Source: [Clostridium] symbiosum
Lineage (GTDB): Bacteria; Bacillota; Clostridia; Lachnospirales; Lachnospiraceae
DNA length: 64,000 nucleotides
Direction: 5' to 3'
Assembly (NCBI GenBank): GCA_036419695.1
Contig: CP143946.1
Coordinates: forward strand, 3,714,001 to 3,778,000
Shown piece by piece: positions 58,001 through 64,000 of the stretch. Both the position numbers and the translations under genes were made by a program. Position 1 is the first letter of the stretch; every line of letters starts with the position of its first letter. The notes below the pieces were generated by a model. It did not search any database. It saw only the letters and a program-made list of their open reading frames with translations, and was not told the DNA's origin.

Positions 58001-58643
58001 TTCCGCTCCCTACTTCCGATCCCTGGTTCTGAACCGCAGCGCGTGTAAACAGATATTCCCTGAGTTTACCGACGTCGCCGTCCGCGAAACAGTATCCCTT
58101 CATTCCGCAGGCCGCCGCACCGTCGATATTGGCCTGGATATCGTCAATGAACAGTGATTCCTCCGGCAGGATGGAAAATTTCTCAAACAGGCGTTCAAAT
58201 ATCTCCGGCTCCGGTTTCAGCAGTTTCTCTTCCGCAGAAACTAGAACGCCGTCAAAATATTCGATTCCCGGGATCCTGTCTTCAAAAACCCTCAGCCTCA
58301 GAGAGGCATTCGAACAGAGGTAAATGGACAGCCCGGCTTCCTTAAGCTCCTTCACAAGCTCCCCCATTCCCGGTTTCGGCTCAATATTGAACTCGTGCCA
58401 GTGTGCGAGGCTCAGCCGCGCCAGTTCCCTTGTCCGCTCATCCGGAAGTCTCTCCTGTACGCGCTTAAGCGCCTCATCCTCCCCGATGGTTCCCCTGTCC
58501 AACAGAGTCCACTCCTCTGCAAAAAACAGTTCTTTCTCCATCAGCTCCACATCCTCTTTGGAGTCCGTAAACTGCCAGCATACTCTGGCCGCCTCATAGT
58601 CCAAAAGAACACGTCCCATATCAAATACAATGTTTTTAATCAT
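57984..58643 (-). CDS. HAD-family phosphatase (YihX-like, subfamily IA)
   Basis: 219 residues. Motif I is FDMGRVLLD, with Gly-Arg in place of the second Asp-x as in the YihX group. Motif II is CSNAS, the Lys motif is LLKPEPEIF and motif III is SLFIDDIQANID. Members dephosphorylate sugar phosphates or nucleotides; the substrate is not readable. AGGAGG precedes the ATG. The last 20 or so residues are polar and may be dispensable. Confidence 0.85.
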   Translation of the reverse strand: MIKNIVFDMGRVLLDYEAARVCWQFTDSKEDVELMEKELFFAEEWTLLDRGTIGEDEALKRVQERLPDERTRELARLSLAHWHEFNIEPKPGMGELVKELKEAGLSIYLCSNASLRLRVFEDRIPGIEYFDGVLVSAEEKLLKPEPEIFERLFEKFSILPEESLFIDDIQANIDGAAACGMKGYCFADGDVGKLREYLFTRAAVQNQGSEVGSGTKERN

Positions 58644-58744
58644 CTGTAATCCTCCTGTTTAAAGAGCCTGCTCCTCAGCCCATCGTCCCGAAGCCGCCCG
58701 CGGCCGGACATTCCGGGCATCAAATCCGCAATTCAACGGAGCGG

Positions 58745-60130
58745 TTATGAAAGTCCCTGGCCTTTTCCCACGGTAAAGTAGAGAATCAGCAGGATAACGG
58801 CCGGAGCGACAAAACGCACAATAAATTCCCAAACCTTTCTGAACCGGAACGGAAAAGCTCCGCCTGAACTGATTTCTTCGGACGCCTTGCCCTTCCCCCA
58901 GATCCAGCCGGCAAAAATACAGAAGCACAGCGCTCCCACCGGTATCATAAGGTTATCGGTAAATTTTTCCATCACCGCATTCATCGGCAGCATCTGAAGT
59001 CCCTTTGAAAAGTCAAACCAGGGCAGGTTGATGTTTCTCGACTCCATCTGTGAAAGGGAATATCCGGCGCTTAATACCGTCATCGGCACGGACAGGATAA
59101 CCGTCGCTTTCAGCCTGGACACCTTCCACTCTTCCGTGATAAATGCAACGCAGCTCTCCAGAATGCTGATAGCGCTGGTGAGAGCCGCCAGAAAGAGGAG
59201 CACGAAGAAGAACAGGCCGAATATCCGTCCTCCCGGAAGCCCGTCAAATACCTCCGGCAGGGCCATAAAGGCAAATCCGCCGCCCATGCCGAGCCCCTCC
59301 GCTCCCAGGGTGACAAATACGACAGGAACAATCGCAAAAGCGGCCAGAATGGCCACCAGCGTGTCCAGCACACAAATCCACGCCGCGCTTTTCACCAGGT
59401 TATCCTTCTTCGGCACATAGGAACCGTAAGTGACCATGATGCCCATTCCCACGGAAAGGGAGAAGAAGGCCTGTCCAAGCGCCCCCACCAGCGTATCCCG
59501 GTTAAAACTGCCCGGTTTGATGGTGAGCATATAGGAAAGCCCCTCCTTTGCGCCGGGGAGCGTCACGGACCTCACCGCGCAGGCAATCAAAAGGAGGAAC
59601 AGAGCCGGCATCAGAATCTTGCTGACCCTCTCGATTCCCTCGGAGACTCCCTTAACCACCACATAAATGCAAAGCACCAGAAATACAAGTCCCCATGCAA
59701 GGGGCTGCACCGGTTTCCCGATAAAATTCACAAAATATTCCTGGTAGGACACGGCTCCGCTTCCAAAACCAGGTTCCACCAGATAGGCGAAGACGTACTT
59801 AAGAACCCATCCGCCCACCACACTATAATAAGACATAATGACGAAAAGTGTCAATACGCCGATTCCACCGGCAAAAGTCCACTTCCTGTTAAGCTGGTGG
59901 AACGCTCCCACCACATTCTTCTGGGTGGCCCGCCCGATCGAAAGTTCAGCCAGCATGACCGGAAAACCAATCAGAGCCACAATTACGATATAGGAAAGCA
60001 GGAAAGCGCCTCCCCCGTATGCTCCCGTCTTTCCCGGAAACTTCCAGATATTCCCCAGACCCACGGCAGAACCCGCCGCCGCCAGTATAAATCCCAGATT
60101 ACTGGCCCACTGGCCTCTTCTCTGACTCAT
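58745..60130 (-). CDS. NSS-family sodium-dependent amino-acid/neurotransmitter-type symporter
   Basis: 461 residues, LeuT-like fold of about 11-12 segments. The sodium/substrate site of segment 1 reads NLGFILAAAGSAVGLGNIWKFP, close to the family consensus, and segment 6 reads GQAFFSLSVGMGIMVTYGSY. Bacterial members import tryptophan, tyrosine, leucine or similar amino acids with Na+. The start at 60130 (MSQRRGQWAS) is preferred: AGGGGG is 10 nt upstream, and the family starts this way. The gene is monocistronic; a 14-bp palindrome at 60221-60234 precedes it. Confidence 0.92.
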   Translation of the reverse strand: MSQRRGQWASNLGFILAAAGSAVGLGNIWKFPGKTGAYGGGAFLLSYIVIVALIGFPVMLAELSIGRATQKNVVGAFHQLNRKWTFAGGIGVLTLFVIMSYYSVVGGWVLKYVFAYLVEPGFGSGAVSYQEYFVNFIGKPVQPLAWGLVFLVLCIYVVVKGVSEGIERVSKILMPALFLLLIACAVRSVTLPGAKEGLSYMLTIKPGSFNRDTLVGALGQAFFSLSVGMGIMVTYGSYVPKKDNLVKSAAWICVLDTLVAILAAFAIVPVVFVTLGAEGLGMGGGFAFMALPEVFDGLPGGRIFGLFFFVLLFLAALTSAISILESCVAFITEEWKVSRLKATVILSVPMTVLSAGYSLSQMESRNINLPWFDFSKGLQMLPMNAVMEKFTDNLMIPVGALCFCIFAGWIWGKGKASEEISSGGAFPFRFRKVWEFIVRFVAPAVILLILYFTVGKGQGLS

Positions 60131-60220
60131 GATAATCATACCCCCTGAACATAGTTTGTTTATTTTTCCGCCGCATTCATTCCCGTTCTTTTTGTACTCC
60201 CGGGAAAAACATCCTGCAAA

Positions 60221-60234
60221 CAGACGCACGTCTG
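60221..60234. promoter_or_regulatory. Palindrome upstream of the NSS gene, possible operator
   Basis: CAGACGCACGTCTG has perfect 6-bp arms. A minus-strand TATTAT (about 60237-60242) adjoins it as a possible -10, which would place the palindrome over the transcription start. Confidence 0.35.
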
Positions 60235-60543
60235 CTATAATATCAGATTTCCGTTTAAAAGTCCATTTTCAGCCGCTGCCCCAGACATACGAAATAGTTA
60301 TCGGAGATATAACCTGAAGATATCCATTGTCCTTGTACTGTGGATTATTGTCTTTTTTCTGCATACATTTCCTAAGCTGTCTCCTCTGCTGCCGCCTGTT
60401 TCTTCTTCCGCCGCCATCTGTCCCTTAAAACAGATATTCCCCCTGTTCCGCGCCAAAAGCCCTGTTTTACAGCTTTTTCCCCTCCGTATATTCAGTGAAA
60501 TCCCAGGAAATTCAAATAGAGATTAATTTTTATCAATTTTTTA
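60235..60543. other. Divergent intergenic region between the NSS carrier and cyclic-di-AMP receptor genes
   Basis: Non-coding, pyrimidine-rich on the plus strand. Apart from promoter-like elements at both ends, no gene, hairpin or RNA motif is seen. Confidence 0.4.
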
Positions 60544-60572
60544 TTCCCATTTTCATGATTTAATGGTAAAAT
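60544..60572 (+). promoter_or_regulatory. Promoter of the cyclic-di-AMP receptor gene
   Basis: TTCCCA, 17 bp, then TGGTAAAAT (extended -10), 30 bp before the start codon. Confidence 0.4.
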
Positions 60573-60603
60573 AGTAACAATAGTGAGTTAGGAGGTGCTG
60601 ATT

Positions 60604-60939
60604 ATGAAGATGATTATGGCAATTATCGGAAGCGAAGATGCGGATGATTTAGTTTACGAATTGAACCAGAATTCTTTCTTTGTTACAAAACTTTCCACAA
60701 TGGGCGGTTTTCTGAAGAAAAAAAGTACGACGCTGATGCTCGGCGTTGACGACAGCCGTGTGGAGGAAGCGATTACCATTATCAAGAAGATGTCGGGTAC
60801 AAGAGAACAACTGGTTTACACACCACCAACTATGGCCGGAAACTGCTGTCCTACCGTCAATATGACGGTTCCGATGAATATGAAGGTAGGCGGTTCCACA
60901 ATCTTTGTCATGAACGTAGAAGATTTCCAGAAATTTTAA
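60604..60939 (+). CDS. darA: Cyclic-di-AMP receptor, PstA/DarA family
   Basis: 111 residues, PII-like trimeric signalling protein that binds cyclic-di-AMP in the cytoplasm; its output partners are largely unknown in the family. Seen: MKMIMAIIGSEDADDLVYEL, then NSFFVTKLSTMGGFLKKKSTTLMLGVDD, the conserved T-loop start with the STxGGFLKxGNTT-type ligand motif, and a C-terminal GGSTIFVMNVEDF strand. The start at 60604 follows TAGGAGGTG. It is monocistronic, ending in a strong hairpin. Confidence 0.93.
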   Translation: MKMIMAIIGSEDADDLVYELNQNSFFVTKLSTMGGFLKKKSTTLMLGVDDSRVEEAITIIKKMSGTREQLVYTPPTMAGNCCPTVNMTVPMNMKVGGSTIFVMNVEDFQKF

Positions 60940-60971
60940 CCATACCGCGATGCGGTATAATTGATGTGTAC

Positions 60972-61020
60972 CGGAAACAGGCCGGATGAACAGCATGCCG
61001 TTCATCCGGCCTGTTTTCCG
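60972..61020 (+). terminator. Terminator of the cyclic-di-AMP receptor gene
   Basis: GAAACAGGCCGGATGAAC pairs with GTTCATCCGGCCTGTTTT. A smaller ATACCGC/GCGGTAT hairpin precedes it at 60942-60958. Confidence 0.75.
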
Positions 61021-61031
61021 ATATGTGGGGA

Positions 61032-61060
61032 TTGACAGCCAGAGGGAAAAACGGTAAAAT
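61032..61060 (+). promoter_or_regulatory. Promoter of the TetR gene
   Basis: TTGACA and TAAAAT separated by 17 bp: the best consensus promoter in the window, 35 bp upstream of the start. Confidence 0.7.
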
Positions 61061-61094
61061 CAAATGAAAGCATGTACTTGCATTAGGAGTGAAT

Positions 61095-61688
61095 ATGGAT
61101 ACTACCAGCCAAAAAATTATTGATGCTACGATGAGCCTGATCCGGGACAAGGGCTACGTTGCGACGACGACAAAGGATATCGCCAGGGCGGCCGGGGTCA
61201 ATGAATGCACCCTCTTCAGGAAGTTTAAGAGTAAAAAGGATATTGCGTTGAGCGGCATGGAGCAGGAACAGTGGCGGGGCAATCTGACCCCTGAAGTATT
61301 TCAGGACGTAGTGTGGGAACTGCAGCCGGATCTGGAGATGTTTATGAACGTCTATATGGACAAAATCACTCCCGATTTTGTCAACCTGTCCATCGGTCTG
61401 CGCGCTCCCCAGCTTTATGAGGAGGCGGCTCCCCTGATTATGAAAATACCGCAGGCCTTTCTCTCCTCCCTCACCGCCTATTTCATCAGGATGGAAGAGC
61501 TTGGAAAGCTGCCTCATCTGGATTTTGACTGCCTGGCGATGACGGTCTTTTCCACCACCTTCGGCTACACGTTTCTGAAAGCCTCTTTTGGGGAGCAACT
61601 GTCTTCGGACTCCCGGAGCGATTTCATAAAAAAGAGCGTTGAAACATTGATTAACGGCATTCCAACGGTATCTGCCATAGAACAGTGA
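61095..61688 (+). CDS. TetR-family transcriptional regulator
   Basis: 197 residues with the N-terminal TetR helix-turn-helix (IIDATMSLIRDKGYVATTTK, DIARAAGVNECTLFRKFKSK) and a helical ligand domain. The ATG at 61095 follows TTAGGAG at 5 nt; a GTG two codons earlier is too close. It lies 91 bp upstream of ilvB on the same strand. Either it controls that operon or the association is accidental; a hairpin (about 61699-61722) without a T-tract lies between them. Confidence 0.88.
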   Translation: MDTTSQKIIDATMSLIRDKGYVATTTKDIARAAGVNECTLFRKFKSKKDIALSGMEQEQWRGNLTPEVFQDVVWELQPDLEMFMNVYMDKITPDFVNLSIGLRAPQLYEEAAPLIMKIPQAFLSSLTAYFIRMEELGKLPHLDFDCLAMTVFSTTFGYTFLKASFGEQLSSDSRSDFIKKSVETLINGIPTVSAIEQ

Positions 61689-61779
61689 AGCAATGGCAAG
61701 GCACTGCCGCACGGCGGTGCCAAAAAAACGCCGGTTATGCAAGCAAGCACACGCATTCAAACCTTAAAGGAGGTATTCT

Positions 61780-63558
61780 ATGATGATAACAGGCGCCCAA
61801 TTATTTGTAAAAGCCCTGAAGGCGGAGCATGTCGACGTTCTCTTCGCCTATCCGGGAGGCCAGGCCATCGACCTGTTTAACGCCCTGTACGGGGAAGAAG
61901 AAATTAACGTAATCCTGCCGCGGCATGAACAGGGGCTGATTCATGCCGCCGACGGCTATGCCCGCTCCACCGGCAAGACAGGGGTCTGCCTTGTGACGAG
62001 CGGCCCGGGGGCCACAAACCTCGTCACCGGCATTGCAACCGCCAACTTTGACAGTGTTCCCCTCGTCTGCTTTACCGGACAGGTCCCGGTCGGCCTGATT
62101 GGCAACGATGCGTTTCAGGAGGTGGACATCGTCGGAATTACGAGAAACATCTGTAAATATGCAGTCACAGTGAGACGCAGGGAGGATTTGGGCGCAATAA
62201 TTAAGAAGGCCTTCCTCATCGCCGGAAGCGGAAAACCGGGAGTTGTCGTCGTCGATTTCCCGAAAGACATCCAGCAGGAGCAGGGCAGCCCCGATTATCC
62301 AGACAGTGTGGAAATCCGCGGCTACAAGCCGAATACCTCCGTTCATGCGGGGCAGATAAAGAAGGCGGCAGAACTGCTGGAACAGTCGAAACGGCCCGTC
62401 TTCCTCGTCGGCGGAGGCGTACAGATCGCACACGCATCCCGTGAGATGACGGAACTGGCCGAACTTACGAAGGTTCCCGTCATCACCACCATCATGGGCA
62501 GGGGAGCCGTGCCCACCTCCCATCCTCTGTACGTCGGAAATCTTGGAATCCACGGAAGCTATGCCGCCAATTCGGCAGTCAGTCACTGTGACCTCCTCTT
62601 CTCCATCGGAACCAGGTTCAACGACCGCATCACCGGTAAAATCGAAGAATTTGCAAAAAACGCTTCCATTGTACATATTGATATCGATCCCGCCTCCATT
62701 TCCAGAAATATTGCCGTCGACATCCCCATCGTCGCAGACGCAAAGGAAGCGCTCCGCGCCCTGCTGGAAAAAGCCTCTCCCCTGGACACGGAGGCCTGGA
62801 CGGCCCGGATAGGCGGCTGGAAGAAAAGCCGTCCCCTTTCCATGGGGCAGACCGGCCTGACTCCCCAGAAAATCATTGAGGCCGTTAACAGGCTTTTCCA
62901 GCGCGCCGTCATCACCACCGATGTGGGGCAGAACCAGCTTTGGGCCACACAGTTTCTGGAGCTCAATGAAAACAGGCAGATGCTGACCTCGGGCGGACTC
63001 GGCACCATGGGATACGGTTTTCCGGCCGCCATCGGAGCAAAGCTCGGCAATCCGGACAAAGACGTCGTCGTCATTACCGGGGACGGGGGGATGCAGATGA
63101 ATATCCAGGAAATGGCGACCGCGGCCGTGTATGAGCTCCCCATTATCATCTGTATCCTGAACAACGGCTATCTGGGCAATGTCAGACAGTGGCAGGAAAT
63201 GTTCTTCGATCGGCGCTATTCTTCCACCTGCATGCGCCGCAGGAAAAGCTGCCCCGCCTCCTGCAGCTCCCCCGGGGAGGAATGCCCCGGATATACGCCG
63301 GATTTTATAAAGCTGGCGGAAAGCTACGGCGCCGCAGGAATCCGTGTCACCGATGAAAGTGAGATAGAGAGCGCGCTGCTGGCCGCCAAACAGATTACAA
63401 ACGGCCCGGCCGTCATAGAGTTTGTAATCGGACGGGAAACAAACGTCCTCCCCATCGTTCCCCCGGGAAATGCGTTAGGAGATATGATTCTGGAAAATGG
63501 CGGTATCAGTCCGGCGGATGAGGATATGATTCTGGAAAGCGAGGAAAAACAAGAATGA
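61780..63558 (+). CDS. ilvB: Acetolactate synthase large subunit
   Basis: 592 residues, ThDP- and FAD-dependent enzyme that joins two pyruvates, or pyruvate and 2-oxobutyrate, in valine, leucine and isoleucine synthesis. Seen: AYPGGQAIDLF, the catalytic Glu in LPRHEQGLIHAADGYAR, TSGPGATNLVTGIA, and the ThDP motif GDGGMQMNIQE...NNGYLGNVRQWQEMF. An insertion-like Cys-rich loop (Cys484, 491, 495, 502; CMRRRKSCPASCSSPGEECP) follows the DRRYSST stretch, where the E. coli enzyme has a short segment. AAGGAGG precedes the first of two ATGs. The stop codon overlaps the ilvN start (ATGA). Confidence 0.95.
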   Translation: MMITGAQLFVKALKAEHVDVLFAYPGGQAIDLFNALYGEEEINVILPRHEQGLIHAADGYARSTGKTGVCLVTSGPGATNLVTGIATANFDSVPLVCFTGQVPVGLIGNDAFQEVDIVGITRNICKYAVTVRRREDLGAIIKKAFLIAGSGKPGVVVVDFPKDIQQEQGSPDYPDSVEIRGYKPNTSVHAGQIKKAAELLEQSKRPVFLVGGGVQIAHASREMTELAELTKVPVITTIMGRGAVPTSHPLYVGNLGIHGSYAANSAVSHCDLLFSIGTRFNDRITGKIEEFAKNASIVHIDIDPASISRNIAVDIPIVADAKEALRALLEKASPLDTEAWTARIGGWKKSRPLSMGQTGLTPQKIIEAVNRLFQRAVITTDVGQNQLWATQFLELNENRQMLTSGGLGTMGYGFPAAIGAKLGNPDKDVVVITGDGGMQMNIQEMATAAVYELPIIICILNNGYLGNVRQWQEMFFDRRYSSTCMRRRKSCPASCSSPGEECPGYTPDFIKLAESYGAAGIRVTDESEIESALLAAKQITNGPAVIEFVIGRETNVLPIVPPGNALGDMILENGGISPADEDMILESEEKQE

Positions 63559-64000
63559 AGAAACGTTGGATTTGTCTGTTCGTAGAAAATGATATCGGCG
63601 TCCTTGCACGCATTTCCGGCCTGTTTTCCGGTAAATCCTATAACCTGAACAGTCTGACCGTCGGCAGGACGGAGGATGAAACCGTATCGAGGATGACCGT
63701 GAGCCTCACCAGTGACGACAAGGTGTTTGAACAGGTAAAAAAGCAGCTCAACCGCAGCGTTGAGGTAATTAAGGTCGTGGATATTACCGGCATCGCCGTC
63801 CATGTCAGGGAACTCATGTTTATCAAGATTAAAAACTGTTCGGAAGGCGACATGACGGAGATTTTCAGAATTTCCCAGGTTTACGGAGTCAAAATAATCG
63901 ACTATACGCCGACGGCCGTTCTGCTTGAAAGTGTGGATACGGAAGAGAACAACGACGGGCTGATCCGTCTTCTGGAGAGCCGCTTTATCAACCGGATTGA
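63555..64000 (+). CDS. ilvN: Acetolactate synthase small (regulatory) subunit, partial at the window end
   Basis: The first 148 codons are present. The N-terminal ACT domain reads LFVENDIGVLARISGLFSGK and YNLNSLTVGRTED, the valine-binding feedback-control module. A second domain begins near VRELMFIKIKNC. The ATG overlaps the ilvB stop (ATGA), so the subunits are co-translated. The frame is open to position 64000. Confidence 0.95.
   Translation, partial: MKKRWICLFVENDIGVLARISGLFSGKSYNLNSLTVGRTEDETVSRMTVSLTSDDKVFEQVKKQLNRSVEVIKVVDITGIAVHVRELMFIKIKNCSEGDMTEIFRISQVYGVKIIDYTPTAVLLESVDTEENNDGLIRLLESRFINRI

Overview
The window reads as chromosome of a strictly anaerobic, Gram-positive member of the Clostridia, most likely Lachnospiraceae close to [Clostridium] symbiosum. 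The best evidence is the glutamate dehydrogenase at 5203-6555. It has the same length and the same Lys89/Lys113/Lys125/Asp165 frame (numbered without Met) as the C. symbiosum enzyme as I remember it. AGGAGG-type ribosome binding sites, three-subunit lineages such as [FeFe] hydrogenases, lipoprotein signals and GC-balanced clostridial codon use agree with this. No rRNA, tRNA, CRISPR array, phage module or replication origin was seen.

Layout. (1) 1-13.1 kb, amino-acid and carboxylate metabolism: folD (partial), murI, the glutamate carrier gltS, a DUF3870 protein, an SHMT-like enzyme and glutamate dehydrogenase; then a LysR-controlled MFS transporter/CoA-transferase unit, a second DUF3870 gene and an AGCS alanine/glycine carrier behind a glycine riboswitch. 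(2) 13.3-34.2 kb, a surface-protein island of four large exported proteins. It is dominated by a 4,544-residue protein with a probable thioester domain, a long series of SpaA-like domains and an LPMAG sorting signal. Three companions carry cell-wall-binding repeats, GLUG repeats or DUF6273-like domains, and a small divergent gene sits in the middle. (3) 35-44.4 kb, accessory genes: an iron alcohol dehydrogenase, a MarR-heterodimeric ABC exporter operon, a LysR regulator, a chain of seven hairpins, a RibD/DHFR-like reductase, a 133-bp MITE-like element with 8-bp direct repeats, a CAT-family acetyltransferase and an M20 amidohydrolase. (4) 44.7-49.3 kb, a redox operon: a thioredoxin-like 2Fe-2S protein, a PAS-containing sensory [FeFe] hydrogenase, a SpoIIE-type phosphatase and a second [FeFe] hydrogenase, with a good promoter overlapped by a Rex-like half-perfect site. 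(5) 49.6-55 kb, two paralogous TRAP solute-binding lipoproteins, an SDR dehydrogenase and a TIM-barrel isomerase, divergent from a LysR gene across an 80-bp duplicated sequence. (6) 55.3-64 kb, an SsuABC-like ABC importer, a HAD phosphatase, an NSS amino-acid carrier, a cyclic-di-AMP receptor, a TetR regulator and ilvB-ilvN (ilvN partial).

How the genes fit together: the left end suggests import of glutamate and its oxidative deamination, with serine/glycine and one-carbon enzymes (SHMT-like, FolD) nearby. The hydrogenase operon probably reports or disposes of the reducing power from such fermentation. The surface island is the most distinctive part. The least explained sequences are the hairpin chain at 41459-41728, the MITE at 42279-42411, and three small families of dispersed or duplicated palindromic repeats between genes. 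All functional calls come from reading motifs by eye; no database search was run.
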